Shown here: positions 35,931 to 47,556 of the stretch, one piece after another
How the letters are laid out: every line of letters begins with the position of its first letter
How positions within the stretch are numbered: the stretch's first letter is position 1
Assembly: GCA_022432975.1 (NCBI GenBank)
Contig: CM039509.1
Span: forward strand, 47,427,184 to 47,491,183
Reading direction: 5' to 3'
Origin: Begonia masoniana
Lineage: Eukaryota; Streptophyta; Magnoliopsida; Cucurbitales; Begoniaceae
Length of the DNA stretch: 64,000 nucleotides
Notes under the pieces: model-generated
The model's input: the letters and a program-made list of their open reading frames with translations, nothing else
What the model was told of the DNA's origin: nothing
The model's database searches: none
Program-made: the position numbers and the translations under genes

Positions 35931-36305
35931 TCAAGCTTTGAACGTTGTTGCTCTCTTTTTCAACAAACTAAGAGGCAGCGGGAGTGCGCTCGGAGGAGGA
36001 GGAGCATGTGAAAAAGATGATCCGGAAAACCAAGTATTTACATAATTGGAATTGAGAATCCTAACTTGCTTTGTTGCATGATCTGTCAATATCTTTGTGA
36101 TGTTTTTGCTCGACTTCAAATGATTTATCTTGTCTGGTACATAAATTTCTCCGCGCTTCAGAATCCTTACCTTTCCCATGACAAGATTTCTGACGATAAC
36201 TTTCTCGACCAAAGGCTCTTTCTTCCGTCTATGTGGAGGTTGGTATCGAGACTTCGAGTTTCGTGCCATGGATTTTGATGCAAGAGGAATAGCTGCAATA
36301 TCCAT
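35931..36305 (-). CDS. PNRC-motif protein copy 4
   Basis: A 124-residue open frame, the closest relative of the broken copy 1 (shared SSFSHAPPPPSALPLP). The native C-terminus KKRATTFKA is intact, and the GTTGCTCTC site used by Cassandra in unit 1 is uninterrupted here. Function is inferred only from the PNRC-type motif. Confidence 0.65.
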   Translation of the reverse strand: MDIAAIPLASKSMARNSKSRYQPPHRRKKEPLVEKVIVRNLVMGKVRILKRGEIYVPDKINHLKSSKNITKILTDHATKQVRILNSNYVNTWFSGSSFSHAPPPPSALPLPLSLLKKRATTFKA

Positions 36306-36830
36306 AGTGAGACAGATAGAGAGAGATAGTGATAGTGTTGTGTTTTCGTTTATTTATAGATTTTCGTTCACCTTCTCCTACTCAAATTGTTCTTCATTTT
36401 TAAATTTTTTTAATAACATGATTGAAATATTTCAAAATAAAATAGTTTATTTACAAATAAATATAATCTATTTAAACAAGTCATTTAACACGATCTTAAA
36501 GTTTGAATTTGGGTAAGAATATCTAAGAGAAAATAAACTTTTATAATTGTCAAATCTCTTGAAACATTAAAATCAATTTATTTTGGTATAAAAATTCATG
36601 AAATGGATTTGAATTGCATTAGTTTCTAATTTTGAAACCAAAACTAAAACCGATCCAGTTTTGAAACTGAACTCAAAGTGTAATAATTTTTTGGTTTACA
36701 AATATTTCAAAATATTTCAAAATAAAATAATTTATTTACAAATAAGTATAATCTATTTGAATTTGGGTAAGAATATATATCTAAGAGAAAATAAACTTTT
36801 ATAATTGTCAAATCTCTTGAAATATTAAAA

Positions 36831-39800
36831 TCAATCTATTTTGATATAAAAATTCATGAAATGAATTTGAATTGCATTAGTTTCTAATTTTGAAACCAAA
36901 ACTAAAACCGATCCATTTTTGAAACTGAACTCAAAGTGTAAAAATTCATGAGATGGACCCAGGTAGTTTGTCACCAATCCCATAATAGCAAACCTGGATT
37001 GAAAATCAACATCACTCAAATGAAGCCAAATTTTTTCATTAAACAGATCTAATATCACACAAACTTTTTATAATGAGAATAAAGTTGCTTCATTTAGATC
37101 ATGCGAAATAAAGTTGATCTGTGAATTATGCAAAAAGATTGGTTATTTCGTTTTCTTCTCGAAGTAGTCTATGATTATAAATCAACATTTCAAAATCACT
37201 TCCAAGCTTCTCTTGTAGATTTTTTTGAATTATCTTTTTGGTCCCGAAGAAAATGTAAATCCTAAATTGGTGGTTCTAATTTCAAGATTACTCAACACCC
37301 AAAAATAGAAGAAATGGCTCTATTTGTCCACTCATTACAGAACTCTATAGCATTCATATCAAATTTAATGTTCTTGTAACACCCGGCATTTTGCCTATGT
37401 AATAATTCCCCGAATATGTAAGCGGAATTTCTCCGATATTAATGCAATGATTGTTTTTAATAAAATTGTCGACGTGTTTAATCGAACGAGGGTGATTCGT
37501 GAGACCGAATCGATTAACTAAATAATGTTTTAGTTAAAAACTAATGGAAGGGCAAATTAGGAAGAAATTAAGGTTGGTGGGAGAAATCAAATGGATGATT
37601 GACACTTGGCAAACTTGTGGAAGAAGACAAGCCATGTATCCCATTTCCTTCTCTTCCTCCTACGTGAGACATTTCACTCTCTGCTCTCTCTCATTTTCCT
37701 CTCTGCTTCTCTTTTTCGGTTGAAGAAAACCAACGCAAGGAGTTTCTTCCTTCTCTGATTTTCCTCCTGCTTTTCGGTCTAAGGTAATCATCTTAGATAG
37801 AAAACGATTTTTTTTAGTTTATTCATTTGCTAGTTTCGTGATGTTTAGGGTTAATGTCCGTTTATGCATGCTATAGGTTCGCGAACCAACGTTGTTGTGC
37901 GCGCATAGCTTGCTGCATTTCGGACAACAGGTAAGTTCATACGTTTAGGTTTGGCCCTTAAGGCCCTACAACACGGAGGTACTAGGTTTATGTTGTCGGG
38001 ATTTCTGTTGGGTAGTTAAACCATAGGTTATGTTTAGGTTAAGTGTATTTTGTTTTATATTTTGCTTATTCTGCTTATTATTCTGTCGCCTGTCTATGAC
38101 TGTTCATGCATACACGTTTTCTCTGAAAGTCATGAAAATGTTTTCTGTACACGGTTTGAAGTTAAGTAAGATAAAACCTGTAATGAAATGTATGGTTAAG
38201 TGTGGATGAGGACTGGCATCCTGTCATGTACTCCTGTTATGTCCTGTTGTGGCATGTACTCCTGTTGCGCCAGCTCCTCTGCCCACTTATACCTTCCTGT
38301 CCAGTGAAACGTAAAGTAATGAAATGTAATGTTCATGTATTTGAAAATGTTCATGCATAGCATATGCACACTGCATTCTAGTATGTCCTTACTGAGCTCT
38401 AGGCTCATAGATGAACTTCATGTTGTAGGTACGGATACTCCAAATGAGGACCTTGTGCCTCAAATTGATGAGCTAATGTAGTTGATGGATAGAGCTCACG
38501 GGGTTTGGCTGCTGCAGTCAGACAAGAGTTAATCCTGTGAGAATGTGTTTTCTGAAGTTATGTCCAATATTGTATAGCTTTTGAAATTTTAAAACATTTA
38601 AAATGTAGGTCCAGTTCTGTACTACTTTGTGGTTTGTAAAACGATGTATGGAACCTGTATTGATGTTTAAAACCTCTGTATTTGACAGTTGAACTATGTT
38701 TTGAAGTATTCTGGAATTTGTTTGGAATATTTTCTGTTAGTCTGTGCATGGACAGTTTCTGGTTTTAGAGCTATCCATGTAGTGTGATTTTTCCTTAAGT
38801 TTCTGTCATGTTAAAGTCATCCATGTAATTTGTTTTTCCTTAAAATTCCGTCGTGTTTTTCCCGATATGTTCAAAATCATGTTTTGAATCGTTTTCTGAA
38901 GTTTGAAGTTTTCATACATTCTGTTTCCACAACTTCTGTTTTCATGTAATCATGTTAAAAGTTGCCAATTTTGTCTTTTAAGTTTTATTCATCCGGTCAC
39001 TGTTCACATTTTTCATCGTCCGGTTACTGTTCACAATTTTCATCATCCGGTTACTGTTCACAATTTTCATCATCCGGTCACTGTTCACATTTTTCATCAT
39101 CCGGTTACTGTTCACATTTTTCATCCACCGGTCACTGTTCACAATTTTTCATCATCCGGTTACTGTTCACAATTTTCATCATCCGGTCACTGTTCACATT
39201 TTTCATCATCCGGTTACTGTTCACATTTTTCATCCACCGGTCACTGTTCACATTTTTCATCCACCGGTCACTGTTCACATTTTTCATCATCCGGTTACTG
39301 TTCACATTTTTCATCCACCGGTCACTGTTCACATTTTTCATCCACCGGTCACTGTTCACATTTTTCATCATCCGGTCACTGTTCACATTTTTCATCATCC
39401 GGTTACTGTTCACATTTTTCATCATCCGTCACTGTTCACATTTTTCATCATCCGTCACTGTTCACAATTTTCATCATCCGTCACTGTTCACATTTTTCAT
39501 CATCCGGTTACTGTTCACATTTTTCATCATCCGTCACTGTTCACAATTTTCATCATCCGTCACTGTTCACATTTTTCATCATCCGTCACTGTTCACATTT
39601 TTCATCATCCGTCACTGTTCACATTTTTCATCATCCGTCACTGTTCACATTTTTCATCATCCGGTTACTGTTCACAATTTTCATCATCCGGTCACTGTTC
39701 ACATTTTTCATCATCCGGTTACTGTTCACAATTTTCATCATCCGGTTACTGTTCACAATTTTCATCATCCGTCACTGTTCACATTTTTCATCATCCGGTT

Positions 39801-42800
39801 ACTGTTCACAATTTTCATCATCCGTCACTGTTCACAATTTTCATCATCCGGTTACTGTTCACATTTTTCATCATCCGGTTACTGTTCACAATTTTCATCA
39901 TCCGGTTACTGTTCACATTTTTCATCATCCGGTCACTGTTCACATTTTTCATCACCGGTTACTGTTCACATTTTTCATCATCCGGTTACTGTTCACATTT
40001 TTCATCACCGGTTACTGTTCACATTTTTCATCATCCGGTCACTGTTCACATTTTTCATCATCCGGTTACTGTTCACATTTTTCATCATCCGGTCACTGTT
40101 CACAATTTTCATCATCCGGTCACTGTTCACAATTTTCATCATCCGGTTACTGTTCACATTTTTCATCATCCGGTCACTGTTCACATTTTTCATCACCGGT
40201 TACTGTTCACATTTTTCATCATCCGGTTACTGTTCACATTTTTCATCACCGGTTACTGTTCACATTTTTCATCATCCGGTCACTGTTCACATTTTTCATC
40301 ATCCGGTTACTGTTCACATTTTTCATCATCCGGTCACTGTTCACAATTTTCATCATCCGGTCACTGTTCACAATTTTCATCATCCGGTTACTGTTCACAT
40401 TTTTCATCATCCGGTCACTGTTCACATTTTTCATCACCGGTTACTGTTCACATTTTTCATCATCCGGTCACTGTTCACAATTTTCATCATCCGGTCACTG
40501 TTCACAATTTTCATCATCCGTTCACTGTTCACATTTTTCATCATCCGGTCACTGTTCACAATTTTCATCATCCGGTTACTGTTCACATTTTTCATCATCC
40601 GGTTACTGTTCACATTTTTCATCATCCGGTCACTGTTCACAATTTTCATCATCCGGTTACTGTTCACATTTTTCATCATCCGGTTACTGTTCACATTTTT
40701 CATCATCCGGTTACTGTTCACAATTTTCATCATCCGGTCACTGTTTACTTTTGTCTTATTCACATCATCCACTATTTACATCTTCCGCCCTGCCTCCTGT
40801 CTTATTGGTTTAATTATTATTTGAATTCATCGCTGCCTTTTTAAACTAAGTCTTCCGCCTTCATTTCCTGTTTCCTGCTACTGCCAATTGCACTGTTTCA
40901 TTTCTTCTTCTGCCATTCATTTTGTAGTCTAGTTTTGAACTGTTTCCTTTTCTCTGTTCTGATTCCAAATCCCGGAAATGTTTTTCCTTCTCTGTTAAGC
41001 TTTAGGGTTTTACTCTTAAAAGTTCAGTCTGTTTTCTGTTTGTTTAAAAAAAAAATAGTCCCCGTTTTCTGTTAAATGTCCCGAAGTGACGGCTCGGTTC
41101 TCGGATCCCGATCGGGTTCGGTTTCGGGCTGTCACAGTTCTACAATCAAAAAATCCTAAACTAGCTGCCGACATTCCGAGCAATCACTATATATATACTT
41201 AGCATAATGGTATATAATAGAAAGCCTCAAAAAGAACATTCTTAGACATCGCTAGACGAAACTATGTTCACAACAACGTATAACAATCTAAAAGCGTGTG
41301 CACGAGAATATCCGTCTCACCCACTTCCACTAATCATGGTCATGCAAACTGAAATTGGTTGATTTAGGCAAGTCGTTTTATGTTCTGAATGGAGAAGATT
41401 GCATAGACAGCCCAGCTTCATTAGGTGAATAAATTTTTCAACAGCTTTAGCGTAATGAAAACCAAACACTATTAGAAAGCCCAACCTCTTCTCTCAAATT
41501 ACACCAAACTATAATACAACAACTCAACGGCTCATATACACCATTAAAAATCATTCATGTCATAAAAATCCATCACCCGATCGATCATATTTCTAGCTTT
41601 GTCTTTCAAATTTTATCATCTCGCTCCAAATACAGCCAGTGATAAATTTAATCAACCATACTGTAATTGCAAAGATTTGCATATGTGTTGGCATTTGATT
41701 TTTTGGCAATTTATTATGAAAATAATATTTTATTCACAATTATTCAAATTGGTGATTTATTTCTTGGCGATCAAGAACTAGCTTATTCAGATTATTGGAA
41801 GGTATTATATGAGCAATCATGATAATTCTGTGGAAGAGAAAAATAAGGAAACAATAATATTAGAGAAGTTATTTCCAAAAATTTAAGGCACTTGTTTTTT
41901 GGAAAACTTTTATTTGGAAAGCAGATTTGATGAAGATTTGGTACGATTTGCTAGGCTTCGAGTTCCCATTATTAATGGGATGCTTTCCTGAATTTTTGGA
42001 TGAATATCTGAGTTGTTACGAAAACTTTCCTAAAGTGTCACATGGAGTGTCACACAACCGAATTAGTTAAGATTTGTTTTCCTTATTTCTTGCAACGTTA
42101 AAACCGATTTGGTAACTGAACGAATTGAAGATATGGAAGTTACCAAGGTTATTTAAGGTTTTCGTTTTCTGTGAAAACCAATTGACGACGGAGTTTTGAT
42201 TTTACACGTGAGGAGGGTTTTCTTCGTTTTTTCAAGCCGTCAGTTTTCTTTCACTCCCTACGTTTCTTCGTATGGGTTTGTGATTGTTTTACACACTCGA
42301 CCTAATCTGTGGATTTCATCATTTTATTGAATGTGTTGATTATTGCATCCGAAGACTTCGATCTGGTGTTCCAGGAGATGTCTCAGGAGGCAATATTTTT
42401 TGTTCTTCATTGAAACTCAGTCTCGGGAGGAGGCTGCATCCGAACTCGGGAGGAGTTCTGTTTCTTAGACAAGGGGAGCTTGTCGTTCTTGATCGTGGGC
42501 GAGGGGATCTTGCCATAACACGAGTTTCAGGAGGAACTAACAACAAGGGGATCTTGTTGTTATCTAGATCTCGGGAGAGGTCGTTCTAAAGTCGATGGGA
42601 TCTCGCAAAAACAGTTTCCTTGGGGAAGTTAGCTAGAGGCGGCGACAAAGATAAGAGGGAGTTTTTATTTGTATAAGTCCAATTGTCTTGTAATTTCGTG
42701 AACTCAAAGAAATGTTTTTATATCTGGGCGTGGCCCCGCAGACGTAGGCTGGTTGCCGAACTGCGTTACCGAACTCCTGTGTCATTTATTTCTGCATTTT

Positions 42801-43289
42801 TATATTGTCTTTCATTGCATTCATTATCGGTGTCACACGTAACACCCTGTGTGACAATGCATAACTAATCGTAATCTTACACATACGATTGCGAATTAAA
42901 ATGATTGGGAGAAAACTCGAACGTAACACATAAATCAGCGTATAAAACTGAAACTCACTCACATCATAGCCATAGAGATCTGTTTGAAATCGTTTTCCAA
43001 GTTCTTCATGTTGGTCAGCGATTGAGTGCAGCAAATGATGGCCAACCACGAGCTCAACTTGTACTGCCGAATTACAACCACGCAAGAAAAATCAACGCAA
43101 CGCATACGAAAGAAAACAAAACTGTAATTAGCTGATGAATTTGCTAACCCTGAACATGACACCAGCTATGCCGAAAACGACGGCGATGAATCCAGAGTAG
43201 TCCACCGGAAGATCCTGTGGGTCTACTGTCTGAGCAACGAAGGGCTTCTCCGCCGACGGCAGACGCGGATCGTTCGTCTGCGTTGCCAT
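36831..43289 (-). CDS. Asterix copy 5 with altered C-terminus
   Basis: Exons 43149-43289, 42963-43063 and 36831-36993 give an open frame of 134 residues. Exon 1 is intact with S2A and A14E. Exon 2 has F58C, A60T and L73F. Exon 3 reads FAIMGLVTNYLGPS, then 39 residues from the flank of unit 4 instead of the native RPGNQS tail, as in copy 2. Intron 2 is about 6 kb because it holds two solo LTRs (37375-41136 and 41662-42881), one of which contains a 1.75-kb minisatellite. Splice sites are preserved. Expression is uncertain. Confidence 0.7.
37375..41136 (+). mobile_element. Solo LTR, 3.8 kb, Tekay-related
   Basis: Begins TGTAACACCCGG and ends GGGCTGTCACA; target duplication GTTCT (37370-37374 and 41137-41141). 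The uninterrupted AATGTTCTACAATC site is present in units 1, 2 and 3. Related to the LTR at 11021 (shared GTAAGTTCATACGTTTA, GGAGGTACTAGG and TGTTGTAGGTACGGAT) but with a different minisatellite. Donor-like 37784, mini-exon-like 37877-37930, hairpin 38393-38407, acceptor-like TGTTGTAG ending at 38428. Confidence 0.95.
38990..40745 (+). repeat. 27-bp minisatellite in solo LTR
   Basis: About 65 units of CATCATCCGGTYACTGTTCA plus a CAATTTT or CATTTTT spacer, with 24- and 26-bp variants. A 241-bp block (about 40005-40245) is repeated directly after itself. Because the period is divisible by three, it yields long frames (38903-40813, 38962-40824) that are not genes. Confidence 0.95.
41662..42881. 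mobile_element. Solo LTR, 1.2 kb, in Asterix copy 5 intron
   Basis: Orthologous to 8578-9797: same length (1,220 bp), same target duplication CATAC (41657-41661 and 42882-42886). Confidence 0.9.
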
Positions 43290-43889
43290 CTCTCTCCACC
43301 GCGTGATCCAGCAATAATTTTATTTGGAACCTATATTTACAAGGTTTGAGATTAAAAATAAATTGAATTTAATAATATTATTTTTAATATTATTGTTGCG
43401 ACAAAAATAAGAAAGACTAATTGCAATTTATGTCTCACATTAATTTTTCTTTTTTCAGACGTGCCCTCCACAATTTAGATGTCTTCAATTTGAGTATTGT
43501 TATCGATTTGTCTGGCAAATAAAGCACTTGTATACCTCTTTTTATATTTAATTTGGCGTTTTAATCTGATTTCTGATTCTTCCATCAATTTCTCAAATCT
43601 TCAATCACCTCAGCGAGGCGATTTTGGAAGCTAATTTTTATTTTAGAAATCATATACCCCTTGAATTAAATACATATACGAACAAGATACTAGATAGGGG
43701 AGAGACAGGAAAGAGAGTGTCTGTTTGGCCGAGAGAAGCACAGATATTTTTTGATGATATTAACTAAAACATTTTATTAATTAAACATGTAAAATTCATC
43801 TTAATTTGTAACTAAATATTTTAAAAACATATACCCCTTCAATTAATATTACTTCAAAAAAATAATACTACTTTTTACTCTCTTTTTAT

Positions 43890-44709
43890 TAGGGTGTGCA
43901 AAATACAATTCGATTCGGTTTTGGAGAGGAATCGAACCGAACCGATCACAATTCGATTTCGAATTTGAAATCCGAAACCGGTCGTTTAACCAACCAGAAC
44001 CGAACCGAAAGTTCCGGTTTGATTTCAGTTCGGTTTCGGTTCTTGACAATATTAAAACTCAAAAATTTCCCTAAATGAGTGAGAGACCTAATTTTGATTT
44101 TTAGCTTCAGCAGTCTCGGTTCTCCAATCTGCAGACAGCAGACTATAATCCATTTCCAATCTCTATTTTCAAATGTCGGCATCCATGACTACAGACTACG
44201 AGGCGAGGCGTACGGAGACATTTCGGGAGGATCACCGGCGTCGGATCTTAAAGGTGAATGAAATCGTAAAAGAGAGTGAGGCGAATCCATATGAGCTGAG
44301 GAATCCGAGCTTCTGGATGACAATTTCTTCATGTTTGTATCATCCACAACTTCATTTTGCGTTCAAGTTTTCATTTATTCCCGCACTTTCTCGCATTTTT
44401 TAAGAGAGAGAGATAACTGTTTGGCTACTGGTAAAAAAAAGAGAAAAGTGGGAGAGAGTCTATCATTTGCCGGCCATGCCACGTGGCTCTAACCAGAAAG
44501 AAAATCGGTTCTGTGCACAACACAGAACTTTAGAAACTGATTTTATCAGTTCGGTTCGGTTTCTATCGGTTTTGACCGATCCAAACCGAAAACCAAACGA
44601 ATCATTTTTTATTTTTGCAATTTAGAGCCGAAGTTCGGTTTCATTATGCTCAAAACCGACCCGATCCAAACTGATTTCACCAGTTCCGGTTCGACTTTGT
44701 ACATCCCTA
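43890..44709. mobile_element. Non-autonomous hAT-like element, intact
   Basis: An 820-bp element with termini TAGGGTGTGCAAA and (reverse complement of the other end) TAGGGATGTACAAA, and a perfect 8-bp target duplication CTTTTTAT (43882-43889 and 44710-44717). Together these indicate the hAT superfamily. It has no transposase. It carries a non-repetitive gene-like segment in its middle. Position 44100 is the empty site of the Tekay insertion found in unit 2. Confidence 0.85.
44173..44403 (+). pseudogene. Captured gene fragment in hAT-like element
   Basis: A 76-residue frame starting MSASMTTDYEARRTETFRED. The first 50 residues or so are charged and coiled-coil-like, after which it becomes low-complexity element sequence. 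The copy at 22546-22776 is also open. It looks like a host exon picked up by the element. I do not recognise the parent gene. Confidence 0.4.
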
Positions 44710-45264
44710 CTTTTTATGTTATTTTAAAATACTTGTATCAAATAGTAATTAATGCTATTAAAATATAATAAATGTAATAAATTATAAATAAATAATTTAT
44801 TAACAAATAATAAATCAACGTGATGTGATGGTCACATGCCTAGATAAATTTAAATTTGATACGAACAATTATTAATTTACGCGAGGGATATATATAATTA
44901 AATTATGGATCACGGAAATACATGTAGGGATGCATATAGAAAAGGGCAAAAAGATAATTTCCTAAGAACAAAAGAGGCATGACAGACTCTACACGTCACC
45001 TGCCACGGTGTTTATGAGTGGGGTTAATGATGTAATTCTCGGAAAAAAAGGATGGCATTTTTTTTTACTATTCGATAAATTTGGTGTTGAACTTCACAGA
45101 ATCTGATTTTTTTAATAATATGAAATTCAATCATAAAACAATAAATTTTTATATAGTTTAGATCATACAATACCAAATTAAATACATAAATCTAAACCCT
45201 AACAGTAGACCAATCCATTTTCTACTAATTTTTTTCATCAAACCAACCACTCTTCTTTGAAAAA

Positions 45265-45639
45265 TCAAGCTTTGAACGTTGTTGCTCTCTTTTTCAACAA
45301 ACTTAGCGGCATCGGGAGTGCGCTCGGAGGAGGAGGAGCATGTGTAAAAGATGATCCGGAAAACCAAGTATTCACATAATTGGAATTGAGAATCCTATCT
45401 TGCTTTGTTGCATGATTTGTCAATATCTTTGTGATGTTTTTGCTCGACTTCAAATGATTTATCTTGTCTGGTACATAAATTTCTCCGCGCTTCAGAATCC
45501 TTACCTTTCCCATGACAAGATTTCGGACGATAACTTTTTCGACTAAAGGCTCTTTCTTCCGTCTATGTGGAGGTTGGTATCGAGATTTCGAGTTTCGTGC
45601 CATGGATTTTGATGCAAGAGGAATAGCTGCAATATCCAT
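45265..45639 (-). CDS. PNRC-motif protein copy 5
   Basis: A 124-residue open frame nearly identical to copies 2 and 4, with the SSFTHAPPPPSALPMP motif (L to M change). The native tail KKRATTFKA is intact. A duplicated gene within the tandem unit, with Asterix copy 5 on the same strand downstream. Confidence 0.65.
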   Translation of the reverse strand: MDIAAIPLASKSMARNSKSRYQPPHRRKKEPLVEKVIVRNLVMGKVRILKRGEIYVPDKINHLKSSKNITKILTNHATKQDRILNSNYVNTWFSGSSFTHAPPPPSALPMPLSLLKKRATTFKA

Positions 45640-46012
45640 AGTGAGAGAGATAGAGAGAGATAGTGATAGTGCTGTGATTTCATTTATTTATAGATTTTCG
45701 TTCACCTTCTCCTACTCAAATTGTTCTTCATTTTTAAATTTTTTGAATAACATGATTGAAATATTTCAAAATAAAATAATTTATTTACAAATAAGTATAA
45801 TCTATTTAAACAAGTCATTTAACACGATCTTAAAGTTTGAATTTGGGTAAGAATATCTAAGAGAAAATAAACTTTTATAATTGTCAAATCTCTTGAAACA
45901 TTAAAATCAATCTATTTTGATATAAAAATTCATGAAATGGATTTGAATTGCATTAGTTTCTAATTTTGAAACCAAAACTAAAACCGATCCAGTTTTGAAA
46001 CCGAACTCAAAG

Positions 46013-46476
46013 TGTAAAACCCGTCAAATTTTAGTAGTAAAAATTTGAATAAATTTTTCGCGAATTTTAGTGTAAATAATTGTGATCAATTACGTTAATT
46101 TACGATAGGAATTTGGATCGTGAAAACGAACGTTAAATTAAAGGTAATTAATTGTAGAAATTTATTGGTATCAGAGCGCAAGGTTCAATGACCTCTTAGT
46201 GAGCTCTGTCGATTGGATTTCCCCAAGGGTCACTTTTTATTTCCTACAGATTTGTGTATGTAAGACATTCGAGATTGTACTTTATTTTTTGGCATGTAAT
46301 TATTCTCATTTGTCTTGTATTTCTACGATTGTTTGTACTCTCTTTTATTTGTTGCTTCGAGGAGGTCATGGATTAGTGCTAAACTTCCGCATTTAGCCTT
46401 AAGTTAGGCGGTGGACCTCTCCGAGGTTGATCGCTTAACCTGGCGTTTCTGTTAGGCCCCCTCTCGGGTTGTGACA
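46013..46476 (+). mobile_element. Internally deleted LTR element with primer site
   Basis: A 464-bp segment with TG..CA ends (TGTAAAACCCGTC ... GGGTTGTGACA) and target duplication CAAAG (46008-46012 and 46477-46481). It contains a primer site TTGGTATCAGAGCGCAAGG at about 46165, but no second LTR copy is visible. It probably represents a left LTR plus primer site joined by deletion to the far end of the right LTR. Confidence 0.75.
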
Positions 46477-46481
46477 CAAAG

Positions 46482-47556
46482 TGTAATAATTTTTTGGTTT
46501 TGATCAAATACTTTTGTTCGGTTTTAACTTTGTATGTATTGTCAATTTGGATTCAATTTTGGATGAGTTTTAGTCTATTTGATTTGGTTTTAGTCGATTT
46601 TTTTTTTTAGTAATTTTAAAATTAAAAAGAAAAATCTACTATTTTTTAAAAAAGAAACGAGAAATTCTAGTTCTACTCAATTTAGTTTCGAAAATAGAAT
46701 TTTTTTTAAATATCAAAATCGAAACAAACTAGACCTTAGTCACCGACTCAGCTTGGTTTTAACCCATTCAACCCAACGTGGCCTATCTCTCTCTTCTCAA
46801 AACATTCTCTTTTTTCTATTTTTATATTTTTTGTTATCATATTATATATTTATTATATTGAATTAATTTTTTTTATTTGAAAATTTTCATAAGTTGTGAA
46901 AAAATAGTGCTTAATTTAATTCTTTAAAAATAATTAAATATCATAATTTACCAATTATTTTTAACGACAGGTTTAAAAATGATTATTTGAAAAATTTTGA
47001 GTACTAATAATGCAGCTAGCGAACCGGAGCCAGAGTTAAACGGGAGCAGCATCTATTTCTTGATTCCAACCACTTCTCTGCTCAATAAGAAAACAACTTT
47101 GAGTTAGTAACATTAACAAGTCACCTAGAAAAACCGATGCCATCTCCAAAACGAAATAATTATGTCGAGATCTCCAAGTGTTGGCGTCCGATTATTGCGA
47201 CCTCAACGAACTTGCGCTAGAAGAGGTAAAAACACTAACACAATATTGGATAATTATTACTAAGAAGCTATTTCAGCAAATTTACTTAGGCTGCTAAGCA
47301 AGAAACGTGAGAAGATATCCAGCAAGAGAGAGAAAGTAGTGTAAAGAAAGCTAGGCCTATTTTTCGAAGCTGTTAATGTAAATTAAGGACACAACACGAC
47401 TTGCCATGATCTCCCCAGAACTTGTAACTCACTGAAAGTTCATTTGCTTCAATTCCACAAGTAAATTACAGGTGAAAAGAAGAAAATCAATATAGATAAT
47501 GGGAAGAAAATCAACCAAACTGCACATCTCGGAAACACCCATCTGCAGAAAGAACA
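46482..47556. other. Intergenic, 3' side of complete Asterix gene
   Basis: AT-rich, no convincing frames. The left 20 bp or so still match the repeat unit; the rest is unique. Positions about 47300-47556 probably include the Asterix 3' untranslated region. Confidence 0.6.

Noticed and set aside
36178..36516. 112-residue plus-strand frame MTRFLTITFSTKG, repeated in units
   Set aside because: Antisense to the PNRC-motif gene and its promoter; no features of its own.
38903..40824. Two overlapping frames of 636 and 620 residues on the plus strand
   Set aside because: They are translations of the 27-bp minisatellite, whose period is a multiple of three. All frames stay open and the composition is repetitive.
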